From: Candidatus Melainabacteria bacterium
Lineage (GTDB): Bacteria > Cyanobacteriota > Vampirovibrionia > Obscuribacterales > Obscuribacteraceae
Direction of reading: 5' to 3'
DNA: 64,000 nucleotides
NCBI GenBank assembly: GCA_017307165.1
Contig: JAFKGK010000003.1
Location: 310,001-374,000 of the forward strand
Position numbers and translations under genes: made by a program. The notes beneath the pieces were generated by a model. The model saw nothing but the letters and a program-made list of their open reading frames with translations, had not been told where the DNA came from and made no database searches. The first letter of the stretch is position 1. The number at the start of each line of letters is the position of its first letter. Below are positions 17,404 through 27,541 of this stretch, piece by piece.

Positions 17404-19323
17404 TTAGACCACTTCGGCGTCGATTACGTCGTCGTTGCTGCCGGATTGCTTGGCCCTGCCGCCATTAGTCGCGCTAGCGCCTACCGGCTCTTTGGCTTCC
17501 GCACCTGGAGCTTGTCCCTGACTCTTAGACTGAGCTTCTTGTTGGATCTCCATCATGGTCTTTTGCAATTCGTCGAAGCTCGATGTCAGACTTGCCAGAT
17601 CGGCATTTTCCTTCATCTGTTTCTTCAGAGATTCGATTTGCATCTGTGCCTTGCTCTTGGTGGTATCGCCAATGAGGGCGCCAAAATCAGTCAGGCTTGT
17701 TTCGACGGCGTAGATCAAGCTATCGGCATCGTTGCGTTTTTGCGCAAGATCCTTGGCTTTTTCGTCTTCTTTGGCATGCATTTGAGCTTCGTTCATCATG
17801 CGTTCGATATCTTCTTTGGATAGATTGCTCGAGGCCGTGATGGTGATTTTTTGCTCTTTGCCTGTATTGAGGTCCTTGGCCTTGACCGACACTATACCGT
17901 TGGCGTCGATATCGAAAGAGACCTCGATTTTTGGCATGCCTCTGCGTTGCGGTGGGATACCGTCAAGCATAAAGTTGCCGAGTTTTTTGTTGTCTCTTGC
18001 GATCGGTCTTTCACCTTGAAAAACCTGGATCTCCACATTGACCTGATTATCTTCGGCTGTCGAAAATTCTTGTGATTTATGACAGGGAATGGTCGTGTTG
18101 CGTTCTACAAGTCTGGTGAAGACTCCGCCCATAGTCTCGATGCCCAGCGATAGAGGAGTGACGTCTAGCAAGACCATTTGCTTGACTTCGCCTGCTAGTA
18201 CGCCAGCCTGAACCGCTGCACCGATTGCAACAACTTCATCGGGATTGACGGATTGATTGGGTTCCTTACCGCCGGTCAAAGATTTGACCAGCTCTTGGAC
18301 AGCAGGTATGCGGGTCGAACCTCCCACTAAAACGATCTCATCGATATCGTTATAGGTAAGTTTGGCATCGGCCATGGCTTGTTCCACGGGCTTGCGGCAA
18401 CGCTCGACCAGATCGCGAGTAAGCTCGTTAAACTTGGAGCGGGTGAGTTTGGTCTCCAAATGCTTGGGACCGGTCTCATTAGCGGTGACGAAAGGCAATG
18501 AAATAGTTGTTTCGGTGACCGAAGATAATTCGATTTTTGCTTTTTCGGCAGCTTCGGTCAAACGTTGCAGGGCCTGGGCATCTTTCAAAAGATCAATGCC
18601 TTCGTCCTTTTTAAACTGTTCAGCGAGCCAGAGTACGACTTTGCGGTCAAAATCATCGCCACCCAAATGGGTGTCGCCTGAGGTAGATTTGACTTCTAAT
18701 ATTCCTTCGCCGGTTTCTAGGATCGATACGTCAAAGGTCCCGCCACCAAGGTCAAAGACTAAGACAGTTTCTTCGGTTTTGCTATTGAGACCATAAGCCA
18801 GTGCCGCGGCGGTAGGTTCGTTTATGATGCGCAAAACATCCAGCCCAGCGATAGCACCCGCATTTTTTGTAGCCATGCGTTGGCTATCATTAAAGTATGC
18901 AGGCACGGTAATCACAGCGCTAGTCACTTTTTCGCCAAGATATTTTTCGGCGTCTTCTTTGAGCTTGCGCAAGACCATGGCCGAGACTTCTTCGGGGCTA
19001 TAGTCTTTGCCGCCCATGGTGACTTTGACACCACCTTCGGGGCTAGCTTTTACCTTGTAGGCTACTTGGGCCTGTTCCGACTCTACTTCGTTGTGATGGC
19101 GGCCCATAAAACGCTTGATCGAATAAACGGTATTTTGTGGATTGACTACAGCCTGACGGCGAGCCAATTGACCTACCAGTCTTTCTCCTGATTTGTTAAC
19201 GGCCACTACCGAAGGAGTGGTCCTGGCGCCTTCGACGTTGGCTATAACGGTGGGTTGGCCCCCTTCCATCACGGCGACGACAGAGTTTGTAGTGCCAAGA
19301 TCGATACCAACTGCTTTACCCAT
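17404..19323 (-). CDS. dnaK: Chaperone protein DnaK (Hsp70)
   Basis: 639 residues, standard Hsp70 length, starting at the ATG at 19323, which follows GAGGGGAC and gives the canonical N-terminus [16 protein letters not shown]. The nucleotide-binding domain spans about 1-385 (phosphate loops GIDLGTTNS and [12 protein letters not shown], adenosine motif [14 protein letters not shown] [14 protein letters not shown]). The substrate-binding domain follows to about 505, then the helical lid, ending in the acidic DDVIDAEVV tail. It folds client proteins through an ATP cycle with DnaJ and GrpE, neither of which is encoded nearby. No CIRCE operator is visible upstream, so heat-shock control through HrcA is not supported here. 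Confidence 0.98.
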   Translation of the reverse strand: MGKAVGIDLGTTNSVVAVMEGGQPTVIANVEGARTTPSVVAVNKSGERLVGQLARRQAVVNPQNTVYSIKRFMGRHHNEVESEQAQVAYKVKASPEGGVKVTMGGKDYSPEEVSAMVLRKLKEDAEKYLGEKVTSAVITVPAYFNDSQRMATKNAGAIAGLDVLRIINEPTAAALAYGLNSKTEETVLVFDLGGGTFDVSILETGEGILEVKSTSGDTHLGGDDFDRKVVLWLAEQFKKDEGIDLLKDAQALQRLTEAAEKAKIELSSVTETTISLPFVTANETGPKHLETKLTRSKFNELTRDLVERCRKPVEQAMADAKLTYNDIDEIVLVGGSTRIPAVQELVKSLTGGKEPNQSVNPDEVVAIGAAVQAGVLAGEVKQMVLLDVTPLSLGIETMGGVFTRLVERNTTIPCHKSQEFSTAEDNQVNVEIQVFQGERPIARDNKKLGNFMLDGIPPQRRGMPKIEVSFDIDANGIVSVKAKDLNTGKEQKITITASSNLSKEDIERMMNEAQMHAKEDEKAKDLAQKRNDADSLIYAVETSLTDFGALIGDTTKSKAQMQIESLKKQMKENADLASLTSSFDELQKTMMEIQQEAQSKSQGQAPGAEAKEPVGASATNGGRAKQSGSNDDVIDAEVV

Positions 19324-19492
19324 ATTTGTCCCCTCGCTTATCAAGGTCTAATTTAGCTGCAATGCATGTCGCTATTTTCAATCTATTGACTGTTATGGGC
19401 GGGAGCCGTTTTTTGTAGCTTTCCTTAATGATTAGCGTATCAATATCTGCGCTAACATCTATAGCCTTAGTGTTGATCCGGGTTTTAAAGTC

Positions 19493-20674
19493 TTGGTACT
19501 CAAATTTTTGCAGTCTAAAGCCAAATCAGCGGTCTTATTGCTGTTTTTGTCCTATCTCATTGTCTTGGGCTCTTTGGCTGCCGAGGCCAGGCAGCGTAAA
19601 AAGACGGTGATCGCCGACCCTGATACCAGGCTCGAAGACAAGGTTTCCCCAGCATTCGCTCCCTCAACCGCGACATCCCCGCAATCCATCACCGATCCTA
19701 CCACCCAGGTTCAGTTCGCTCCTGGTCTCGAAGTAATCTTTCACATATACGAGGGCCTAGACAATCAATGGCGCCATGTTGGTGATTATGATTTTACGGC
19801 CAGGGTCGAAGAGACATCAGGGGCCGGCTATATCTACGAATGGCGTATGGGCGAGCCCGTCAGGGGATCTGGTTCCAGGCGGACAGAAAGCAATGATGTC
19901 AAACACTCGCGCAAGGTCTCTCTCTTTTATCCCAAACACGAAAACTGCACGCTAGTCGACTTTACAAACGCTCTTCGCATTTCTGACGACCTTTACAGAG
20001 ATCTAAAAGCAGGCAAAAAGTCTGATTTTACGATCGATGGTCCAGAAACAGTGATGATATTGCATGCAGAGGCCGTACCTCTGCCTCATACAATCAAAGG
20101 TGAAGGCCTCGAGACTATCCAGATGAATATCGAGGGTAAGGTCTGTCCTGTGCGTTGTATTAAGGCTGTCTGTGACAATGGCTGGACTTATTGGATCCTG
20201 GATAATCCCCGTTTTCCCCTCATGGTGCAAGGTAATGCTCCATTTCGCTGGGTGACTGCTCTCAATCACGCCTATGGCAACGGAGACGCCGACAAAGAAG
20301 CTCGCAACATATTTGATCAGCTCAAAGATGGTGGGATCGCGACCTCTTATCTGATCTTGTTCGACTTTGACAAGGATACTCTCAGACCTCTTTCCAAGGA
20401 AATATTGCAGTCTCTTTCCAAATACCTCAAGCAAGATCCCACTCTCAAGCTCCAGATCGAAGGTCACACCTGTACTATTGGCGGCTATGACTACAATATG
20501 GGCCTGTCAGGCCGCCGTGCACGCTCGGTCAAACGCTATCTGGTCGATGTCTGCAATATCGAAGATTACAGGCTCAAGCCCGTCGGCTTTGGTTATACGA
20601 GACCGGACAAGCCGAACGATACCGAATACGGCCGTTCTAGGAACAGGCGAGTGGTGTTTCGCAAGATCAAATAG
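19493..20674 (+). CDS. OmpA-family peptidoglycan-associated protein
   Basis: 393 residues from a TTG start, the only usable one before the hydrophobic leader (SAVLLLFLSYLIVLGSLAAEA). The middle region (about 75-280) is an unrecognised beta-rich domain with several Cys. The C-terminus from about 288 is an OmpA-like domain: LFDFDKDTLRP, IEGHTCTIG, NMGLSGRRARSVKRYLV and PVGFGYTRP, with the peptidoglycan-binding Arg near the end (SRNRRVVF). It likely anchors an envelope structure to the wall. It is divergent from dnaK. Confidence 0.85.
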   Translation: MVLKFLQSKAKSAVLLLFLSYLIVLGSLAAEARQRKKTVIADPDTRLEDKVSPAFAPSTATSPQSITDPTTQVQFAPGLEVIFHIYEGLDNQWRHVGDYDFTARVEETSGAGYIYEWRMGEPVRGSGSRRTESNDVKHSRKVSLFYPKHENCTLVDFTNALRISDDLYRDLKAGKKSDFTIDGPETVMILHAEAVPLPHTIKGEGLETIQMNIEGKVCPVRCIKAVCDNGWTYWILDNPRFPLMVQGNAPFRWVTALNHAYGNGDADKEARNIFDQLKDGGIATSYLILFDFDKDTLRPLSKEILQSLSKYLKQDPTLKLQIEGHTCTIGGYDYNMGLSGRRARSVKRYLVDVCNIEDYRLKPVGFGYTRPDKPNDTEYGRSRNRRVVFRKIK

Positions 20675-20729
20675 TGGCATATAGATACAGGCTCCAAATG
20701 AGGCGTCTGTCATCGATATAAGCAAGATC

Positions 20730-22400
20730 TTGGCCATTAAGGACGACAGTGTACCGGCTCCTTCCGAGGGGGTGGCGGCCAAGCTTGCTCGCGAACTCGA
20801 CCTGTTTTCCGAGGTTGGTGCCAAGTCGAGGGACCGTGTCCAGCATGCCGTGGACAATCCTATCGAGACCGCAGTCAAAGTAGGTGCAGCTGCAGCTCTG
20901 GGCGTCGGCCTGGCTGTCATGACACGCAATCCCGGTCCTCTCAAGCTTGCCGCCGAGTCTCTTGGTCTAGGTTTTGGGGCTGCCACAGGAGTGCAACTGG
21001 TCGGAGGTGGCAGAGAGCTTGGGAGTGCCATGCAATCGAGCTGGATTACAGATCGCGATCAGGCGGTTAATCGGGCCAGGGTGAGCGATGGATTGGTAGC
21101 TATCGGTGTCGACACTATTTTGATGGGCACTGGAGGAGCATTGGGCAGCATCTCCACGCAGGCCTTCTTTAGTCGGCAAGCGGCTCGCATGGTAGAGATC
21201 CCTATGCTCAAACTCGGTCAAAATGCAGACATGACTCACACTCTTGCGGTGGGGCGGTATTCTGAAATGGGGCGTCTATATACCCAGATGTCCAATCGAG
21301 TAGGTCGTCTGGAGGTGCTCGCTCAACCGAGGGGTGCAGGTGCGGTTGCTGGACGTTATGGCTCTGCTTTTGCTGTCGGACGCGATGGTAAGCTGGTTAC
21401 AAACCATCATGTGGTGGATAATGCCCTAGAAGTCACCGTATTTGATGGCACTGGCCGAGCTCATAAGGCCAGCGTCCTGGCCACAAGCGAGCTGGACGAC
21501 CTGGCTGTGATCCAGCTCAAGGACAGGCGGTCTATAAAGAGTTTTGAGCCTGTGGATTTGGGCACATCAGCAATCATAAAGGGCAATCAAGGCCAGGATC
21601 TCTTGTACTCGATGGGTTTTCCTAACGGCTGGCAAAGACCTTATCTCTCTCCAGGATCCACTATCAAAGTAGGGCGGGTAGACCCCCTTAACATGAAGAT
21701 CCTGCTGCATTCTGAGAATGGCAATAGCGGTGGTCCAATATTTGATAATAAAGGCAAGCTCGTGGGTATTCTCAAACAAAGTGAGCGCAGCAATGCAGAT
21801 CATACATTGATGACTCCGGTCGAACGTCTCAATGTTTTGCTTGAGTCGTTAAAGACGAGCGAACAGAGCAGGGCCCGATTGCCAGTCGCAGTTGCCTCCC
21901 ATCATCGCTATACCATCGGCGATCCTGCAAAGGCCAAAGCAAACCTGCAAAAACTATTTACCGACGAGATGCTGGCGGATAAGACTGGCGGGGTTTTTCA
22001 CAGCAAGATTACTCGTACTCCAATCAATGCAGGAGATGGTCAGCTCCAAGAATTGGTCCTTCGCACTCAATATCGCCCGGCCTCTCGTGAGGTCGTCGTA
22101 GAGCCGATCGCTGTCGGTAACAAGGCGCTTGACTCCGAGGCGCTCGAAGCTGTCTGGCCAGGCACCAATATCAAAATCAAAGACGCGAGCTTGACACTAA
22201 AGCTTGATCGCAATCTCAATCCTGTATCTATGACGGCCACCAACGACCCTACCATGGCCCTCAAAAGGGCCTTTGACTACAAAAGCTCCGGCAATTATCT
22301 CTCCGGGCTGGTCGGCATCCAAAATGCTACTACGCTTGGTTTTAAGACCCGCAATGGTATCTCGGGGATGCTGCAGCGTTTTGGCGATCTCAGTCTTTGA
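20730..22400 (+). CDS. Trypsin-like serine protease (HtrA/S1C type)
   Basis: 556 residues from a TTG start; a stop at 20682 and no ATG or GTG in between leave this as the best start. The protease domain lies at about 205-380 with the full triad: His in LVTNHHVVDN (about 223), Asp in ELDDLAVIQL (about 256) and Ser in ENGNSGGPIF (about 332). No PDZ domain follows; the last 170 residues are unrecognised. There is no signal peptide; instead residues about 48-95 are Gly/Ala-rich and hydrophobic (AAAALGVGLAVM). It may act inside the cell or in the membrane. The end overlaps the convergent gene by 11 nt. Confidence 0.85.
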   Translation: MAIKDDSVPAPSEGVAAKLARELDLFSEVGAKSRDRVQHAVDNPIETAVKVGAAAALGVGLAVMTRNPGPLKLAAESLGLGFGAATGVQLVGGGRELGSAMQSSWITDRDQAVNRARVSDGLVAIGVDTILMGTGGALGSISTQAFFSRQAARMVEIPMLKLGQNADMTHTLAVGRYSEMGRLYTQMSNRVGRLEVLAQPRGAGAVAGRYGSAFAVGRDGKLVTNHHVVDNALEVTVFDGTGRAHKASVLATSELDDLAVIQLKDRRSIKSFEPVDLGTSAIIKGNQGQDLLYSMGFPNGWQRPYLSPGSTIKVGRVDPLNMKILLHSENGNSGGPIFDNKGKLVGILKQSERSNADHTLMTPVERLNVLLESLKTSEQSRARLPVAVASHHRYTIGDPAKAKANLQKLFTDEMLADKTGGVFHSKITRTPINAGDGQLQELVLRTQYRPASREVVVEPIAVGNKALDSEALEAVWPGTNIKIKDASLTLKLDRNLNPVSMTATNDPTMALKRAFDYKSSGNYLSGLVGIQNATTLGFKTRNGISGMLQRFGDLSL

Positions 22401-23025
22401 GCATCGCTACTAGATAAGCTCTCTGCCATTGGTTTGCCATTATGTCCTGTTTGCGTATGAACACCTGCCAGATTATTGGAGTGACAGGTGTTGCTAACGA
22501 CTCGAGATCTTGTAACAGGCAAGCGTTGGTTTTTTCATCGATTTGTAGCAAGCAAACCAGAGTAGTGCTGTGATCGATTAGATGCTTGTAGTGCCAATCG
22601 TCTGCTCTTTTTAGATCAAAGCTGATCCCAGACATGGCAAAGGCTGCAACCTGATGGCCGCGACCAGCAATCCTGGATGCAAGTGGTCCATCCATATCGA
22701 TAAGTGCTATATTGCAGCCCGACGGCTCAGGCTGATCGACCTCGATTTCATCATAAAAAGACGTGTTTGTGTGCCAGATCAATTTAAAAGCATCTAGATC
22801 CTTTGCATTGATATTTGCAAGATCGCGATTACGAAAGATATCTACAGCCACACCGCTTAGACTGGCATGTGCATGGGATGTGTTTATAAAGATTACTCTG
22901 CCGCAATAGACCATTGGTCTGTGCTTTTTGTCCTCAGGGCGGTGCGCTTTGTCCGCTAGTTGAGGGTCATATTTCCAGACTATATTTGCAGGCTGGTTGG
23001 GATCTGACGGTAGGTTTATCAGCAT
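22390..23025 (-). CDS. Hypothetical cytoplasmic protein
   Basis: 211 residues with no signal peptide or membrane segment. The sequence is well balanced and reads as a true protein: a possible nucleotide- or metal-type loop NIALIDMDGPLASRIAGRG near residue 110, and several conserved-looking Trp and His. I do not recognise the family. It starts 42 bp from the divergent secreted Cys protein and overlaps the protease gene tail by 11 nt. Confidence 0.6.
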   Translation of the reverse strand: MLINLPSDPNQPANIVWKYDPQLADKAHRPEDKKHRPMVYCGRVIFINTSHAHASLSGVAVDIFRNRDLANINAKDLDAFKLIWHTNTSFYDEIEVDQPEPSGCNIALIDMDGPLASRIAGRGHQVAAFAMSGISFDLKRADDWHYKHLIDHSTTLVCLLQIDEKTNACLLQDLESLATPVTPIIWQVFIRKQDIMANQWQRAYLVAMLKD

Positions 23026-23067
23026 GATGAGATATTATAGAGTTTTTGCGATTGTAGGAAAGAACGT

Positions 23068-23493
23068 ATGTCCATAGCCAAGCTCCATGCAATTTTACTG
23101 ACGGCGACTCTGATTGCGCTTTTGCCTCTCGGGGCGGCTTTTTCTCTGCCAGCCAAGCCCGTCTCTGCGCCTAATCCAAATCCGTCGAGCAAGGTGTATG
23201 AGGGTTTTTTGGTAGATCGCGCCTGCGCTGCGATGTACAAGCATGATGGTGGCAATATAGCTCAAAAGGCAAGTTCTCACACGCGAACCTGCTGTCTCGA
23301 ACCCAGTTGCTCCGAGGCTGGGTATTCGCTCTATGTAAGTAAAGATCAAGCCTGGTTTGATCTCGATGATAAGGGCAATCAATTGGCTCGAGAGCTGATC
23401 AAAAAGTCAAAGATCGTCAAGGGCATTAAGGTCCAGGTCACAGGCGAGATCAAGCGGGGCGAACTCCGTACCAATACCATCCACGAGCTCTAA
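23068..23493 (+). CDS. Small secreted cysteine-containing protein
   Basis: 141 residues. A signal peptide (AILLTATLIALLPLGAAFS) precedes a compact domain with GFLVDRACA, HTRTCCLEPSCSEAGYSLYV and a closing VKVQVTGEIKRG-like beta strand (IKVQVTGEIKRG). This G-x2-VD-xxC / CxxxxxC / GY pattern occurs in small exported proteins of unknown function found in many bacteria. Four Cys could form disulfides or bind a metal. It lies 9 nt upstream of the PEBP gene, so the two are cotranscribed. Confidence 0.75.
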   Translation: MSIAKLHAILLTATLIALLPLGAAFSLPAKPVSAPNPNPSSKVYEGFLVDRACAAMYKHDGGNIAQKASSHTRTCCLEPSCSEAGYSLYVSKDQAWFDLDDKGNQLARELIKKSKIVKGIKVQVTGEIKRGELRTNTIHEL

Positions 23494-23502
23494 TCCAAAA
23501 AT

Positions 23503-24063
23503 ATGCACCATATTCTTACGATCACCACTGCGACTTTGTTTGCCACTGCTATGTCTATCGCCATAGATTGGTCTTCACCTGTTACGGCAGCAGAATACAC
23601 CATGCATGTCTCTAGCAAGACATTTAAAGACGGTCAGGTCATACCCAAGGAAAATACAGCCGATGGTGCCGATCGCGCGCCGCAGCTTGCCTGGAGCAAC
23701 ACTCCAGGCAAAGCACAGTCGATAGCAATCTGCGTCACCGATCCAGACGCGCCGGCCGGCGAATGGTGGCACTACATTGCCATCAATCTACCCGGGGGCG
23801 ATGGAGAGCTGGCTACAGGCAAATGGGGCCTAAATGATAGTCAGGCCAAGCCTTTGCTAGGGAAAAACGATTTTGGCAATTATGCCTACAATGGTCCGAG
23901 TCCTCCTGCAGGCAAGGAGCACCACTACTATTTTAAGGTGTTTGCTCTGGATACTCGATTTGATAATGTGGACAGCCGCAAGCTAAATAAAGAAACTTTT
24001 GAACGATTGATTGGTGGCCATGTGCTTGCAAAAGGTAAGCTGATGGGCATCTACAAACGTTGA
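23503..24063 (+). CDS. Secreted YbhB/YbcL-family (PEBP-like) protein
   Basis: 186 residues with a probable signal peptide (cleaved near VTAAE). The phosphatidylethanolamine-binding fold is shown by PQLAWSNTP, VTDPDAPAGEWWHY (ligand-site DPDAP) and NGPSPPAGKEHHYYFKVFALD (GPxPP motif). Bacterial members are small periplasmic or cytoplasmic proteins of uncertain ligand. It is second in an apparent operon with the small Cys protein. Its tail overlaps the convergent VWA gene by 13 nt. Confidence 0.93.
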   Translation: MHHILTITTATLFATAMSIAIDWSSPVTAAEYTMHVSSKTFKDGQVIPKENTADGADRAPQLAWSNTPGKAQSIAICVTDPDAPAGEWWHYIAINLPGGDGELATGKWGLNDSQAKPLLGKNDFGNYAYNGPSPPAGKEHHYYFKVFALDTRFDNVDSRKLNKETFERLIGGHVLAKGKLMGIYKR

Positions 24064-25223
24064 TCGGTCAAGCTACGGCGAGCTAATGCCGCTCCTATGA
24101 GTGGGGGAAATGCATCGGGAGTGGTGGCAAATGTGGGTATGTCCATTTGCGCAAAGGCCATGGCCATGTCTTTGTCGTAAGCCGGCGCGCCATCATCGTT
24201 TAAGGCCAGCAGTGTGATCAGGTTGACACCCATTCCTTTGATCCTCCAGATCCTCTTCAGCAATTCGGCTCTATTGCCTCCTTCGTAAAGGTCGCTGATC
24301 AAGATCATCACTGTATCAGAGGGGCGGGTCACAAGGGTCTGCGCGTAGCTCATCGCCTGGTTGATATCAGTGCCACCGCCTAATTGCGTACCAAAAATCA
24401 CTTCGACTGGATCGGCGAGTTTGTCTGACAGATCTGCGACATTGGTATCAAATGCAATAAATCTCGTTGAAACGCTTGGTATCGAAGCCATGACAGCCGC
24501 AAAAATCGAAGCATACACCACCGATGGTGCCATCGATCCGCTCTCGTCTACGACGATGATGATGTCTTGGAGACTGGTGCGTTTGCGGCCGTAACCGACC
24601 AATCTCTCCGGGATAATGGTCTGATACTGGCTCTGATAATGCTTTAGGTTGCGTTTTATCGTCCTCAGCCAATCTATTTCGTTGTGTCTAGGACGGAGAT
24701 TTTTTTTGCCGCGATTGACTGAGCCGGCGATCGCTTCTCTAGTGGGTTGTTCAATCCGCTGGAGGACTCGCTCACATACTTTTTGCACCACTTGCCTTGC
24801 TGTGGCCTTGCTCTTACTTGGCAGGGCGGATCCTAAAGAGACAAGGGTCGCTACGAGATTTACGTCCGGCGTTACAGTGGACAAAATCTCTGGTTCGAAA
24901 AGCAGCTTTTTGAGATCCAATCTCTCGATCGCGTCTTTCTGCATGATCGACACTACGGAACTCGGAAAATATGTCCTGATATCCCCTAACCACCTGGCCA
25001 CCTGTGGACTGGAGCCGCCTAATCCAGCAGATCGTGGCCCATCTTTGTCTTTCTGATTGCGACCATATAGCTTTTCGAGTGTTTCATCGATTTTTATATC
25101 CGTTGGATCTAAAGAGTAGAGAGGAGTGCCGGTATTACCATTCCTCGTGCCTCCCTTTATAGACATCTCCGCCGAAGCCCCGAGTATCAATCTCCAGCGT
25201 CTTTGAGATTCGGGGGTATTCAT
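24051..25223 (-). CDS. VWA domain protein of the MoxR/DUF5682/DUF5691 cassette
   Basis: 390 residues from the ATG at 25223, which overlaps the preceding TGA (ATGA); an earlier in-frame start would lie inside the neighbour. The von Willebrand A domain fills the C-terminal half with a complete MIDAS: DESGS (about 221), Thr in GGGTDINQAM (about 281) and Asp in LISDLYEGG (about 311). The N-terminal half is helical and Arg/Lys-rich. VWA proteins paired with MoxR ATPases usually bind Mg2+ and a client, coupling ATP hydrolysis to remodelling. It is the last gene of the seven-gene minus-strand run. Confidence 0.92.
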   Translation of the reverse strand: MNTPESQRRWRLILGASAEMSIKGGTRNGNTGTPLYSLDPTDIKIDETLEKLYGRNQKDKDGPRSAGLGGSSPQVARWLGDIRTYFPSSVVSIMQKDAIERLDLKKLLFEPEILSTVTPDVNLVATLVSLGSALPSKSKATARQVVQKVCERVLQRIEQPTREAIAGSVNRGKKNLRPRHNEIDWLRTIKRNLKHYQSQYQTIIPERLVGYGRKRTSLQDIIIVVDESGSMAPSVVYASIFAAVMASIPSVSTRFIAFDTNVADLSDKLADPVEVIFGTQLGGGTDINQAMSYAQTLVTRPSDTVMILISDLYEGGNRAELLKRIWRIKGMGVNLITLLALNDDGAPAYDKDMAMAFAQMDIPTFATTPDAFPPLIGAALARRSLTDQRL

Positions 25224-27541
25224 GATTTGACCTCCAGTCCCAAAATCTTTGCGGCCAGCAATAATGCCGGTCTGGCCCTTTCTTGATCGATCTGGCAATT
25301 AGCATTCGCTCCACTTTCTTTCTCATGGCCGCCAAACTCGATAGTTTTCGTCAGCTTGGCGATCTGTTGTTTTTCTTGTTGCTCAAAACTTGCAAAAGTG
25401 CGTCTTATCAAAGGCAAGATCTCGAGGAAGTGCATGTCGTCTAGATCTATTACCCATCTATCCAAGATGGACAACAATCTCGTATCAAAGATCAGCGAAA
25501 GAGCACTATCCGATAAAAATCCTTCTAGCCACATTGCTGCATTTAAGGGCGTTTGAGCCCTGGATAGTGCAAGAGATAGATAGGTCGATACCTGATCTGC
25601 GTCTATAGCGTGATTGCCAAATAGCAATTTGACGGCCACTCCCTTTAAAAGATGTGAAATGGTATTGCTTGTAGTGTCGGCGATCAAAAAAAATGAGTGT
25701 TCGAATGCATCTGTGAGTTGTCGATCCTGTATCAAACCAATAGCGATCACTGCATCTTCTATAGATTTTTTCATCGAGAGAGCCGTGCTTTCGTCTAGAG
25801 AATGGCATGCTGTAGGCAGACCTATGGCCGACCTCAGGGCAAGGCTGTGCAAAAGTGGTAAGAGTTTGCCAAAACTATTTGCTTGAGCTGTATTTTGTAT
25901 GTCAGTTCGGACATCTCCATATCTCCAGATCCTGGCCATGGGTGGGAGTGCCGAAAGCAATGATTGCACGTCGCTTGCGGTGGCCGATAGCTGCCCCAGT
26001 TTTTGGACGGCTTGCTCCAGGGCCAGTGGTAGGTCAGCCTCGATTGATCTAGCTATTAGGTCGACGATGGTTTCCAGCGAAGTCGTCTTATCGATGTCCG
26101 ATTTTGTCTTGCTTTCGGCTGCTTCTAAAATGGTTCTACCCCATATGCCAGCCTCGATCGTCCTGAGGCTCAATTCGGGATACCAGGACAATTCCCATTC
26201 TTCTTTGAAGGTCGACTTGCCCGTTGCAATCTGTTTGCTTTGCATTTGTTTGAGTTTTTGTGCATCGGACTTGTCGGCCCAGTCGATCTCGAGTATCGCA
26301 AGCCGGTTAAAGAGCCTGCTCTTGTCCAAATCATTTGGTTTTCTAAGATCCAGTTCGATCAATTTAAGTCCAAGCTCGGGTTTGATGCGCAGTTTCTTTT
26401 GCCAGAGTGAAAGATCTCTAGCGAGCGGCGTCATTGGCACTGTGTCAGGGACTGCACCCAGCTTTTCACCCACGATGATTTTATCTTTGATGAGTCGCAG
26501 GTACAAAGAGTCGCCGTTGAGCAAGGCCGTGATGGTGGCGTCGTTGGCCTCTGCGAGGCCAGGCCGCGATAGATTGCGTATCCCTGCTAAAGCCTCGGTC
26601 AGTCTAATCGCATCAATGAGCTGTGCAGAACTTGCCGGAAGGTCTTCTTTGCGTAAGAGATCGGCGATCTTTGCAAACCATCCCGGCAAGAGATCTTGGG
26701 GATGTTCAAAAACGTGCTGGTACCAGCCAGGAGATTGAATCCCGGCACCATACCCAGAGGCCGTGCTCATGCGGCTGTGCGTCCATGGTATCCAGGTGGC
26801 TTCAGTTTTGATCTTTTTTTGACCATCAGACTTGAGTTTGGCCAGGATAGCCTGATCCGCCCGGACTGAGGCCGCATCAAATTTTATATCCGCGAGCACT
26901 GGTGCGTGCCATGCCCCGCAAATCACCGCCACTTTTTGTGCACCGGCTTTGTAGATGGCTCTGATAGCTTGGCGCATGTGTGCCTCTCTGAGGTCTTCTA
27001 CCTCATTTGCTTGATCCTCGGTCTCATCTTGTACGACGATCTCTCGCAAGGCGCCCATTGCTTTGCAGATCTCATCAAAGATCCCAGCTTCGTTATTTCG
27101 ATGTTCGATCATTTCCTCCCACCAGGTCTCTCCGTCGTCAAAACCGGCTATGCGAGCCAGTGCGCCAATCGGATCCAGCCTTATGGGAGATGCCTGAGAC
27201 CTTTCTTCTGCGTCGGCACTTTCTTTCAAAGAGAGCCAGTGCGATTGTCCCAGATCGATAAACGATATCGGGATCTGTACGGAATGCGCATAGCAGATGG
27301 CCTGCCATTCTGGAGAAAAGGAAGTAAAAGGATAATAGGATGCTTTGCCCGGATCGTCCACAGCATAACTTAGTAGTGCTACTGGTGGTGTCATTGCCTC
27401 GTGTGCCGTATGCGCGAGCATAGCTGTGGCATCGCTAGGACCTTCGATCGCTACATGATCCGGGGCAAAGTCAACCAGGGCCTTGATCAAGCTCGCGCTC
27501 GACCCTGGGCCATGGTGCCTGATGCCAAAAACCTTGATCAT
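25220..27541 (-). CDS. DUF5682 family protein
   Basis: 773 residues, cytoplasmic. The N-terminus FGIRHHGPGSSASLIKAL followed by VAIEGPSDA, together with VAVICGAWHAPVL near residue 208, is the signature of DUF5682. These motifs resemble the His-Gly, Glu and GxxH motifs of the TraB/ChaN/EreA-type hydrolase superfamily, so a metal-dependent hydrolase or esterase core is possible (inference). The long remainder is helical. It overlaps both neighbours by 4 nt (ATGA with MoxR at 27538-27541 and with VWA at 25220-25223), so stoichiometric synthesis is likely. Confidence 0.88.
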   Translation of the reverse strand: MIKVFGIRHHGPGSSASLIKALVDFAPDHVAIEGPSDATAMLAHTAHEAMTPPVALLSYAVDDPGKASYYPFTSFSPEWQAICYAHSVQIPISFIDLGQSHWLSLKESADAEERSQASPIRLDPIGALARIAGFDDGETWWEEMIEHRNNEAGIFDEICKAMGALREIVVQDETEDQANEVEDLREAHMRQAIRAIYKAGAQKVAVICGAWHAPVLADIKFDAASVRADQAILAKLKSDGQKKIKTEATWIPWTHSRMSTASGYGAGIQSPGWYQHVFEHPQDLLPGWFAKIADLLRKEDLPASSAQLIDAIRLTEALAGIRNLSRPGLAEANDATITALLNGDSLYLRLIKDKIIVGEKLGAVPDTVPMTPLARDLSLWQKKLRIKPELGLKLIELDLRKPNDLDKSRLFNRLAILEIDWADKSDAQKLKQMQSKQIATGKSTFKEEWELSWYPELSLRTIEAGIWGRTILEAAESKTKSDIDKTTSLETIVDLIARSIEADLPLALEQAVQKLGQLSATASDVQSLLSALPPMARIWRYGDVRTDIQNTAQANSFGKLLPLLHSLALRSAIGLPTACHSLDESTALSMKKSIEDAVIAIGLIQDRQLTDAFEHSFFLIADTTSNTISHLLKGVAVKLLFGNHAIDADQVSTYLSLALSRAQTPLNAAMWLEGFLSDSALSLIFDTRLLSILDRWVIDLDDMHFLEILPLIRRTFASFEQQEKQQIAKLTKTIEFGGHEKESGANANCQIDQERARPALLLAAKILGLEVKS

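Noticed and set aside
19324..19492. CIRCE operator upstream of dnaK
   Set aside because: No TTAGCACTC-N9-GAGTGCTAA-like repeat is present in either orientation.
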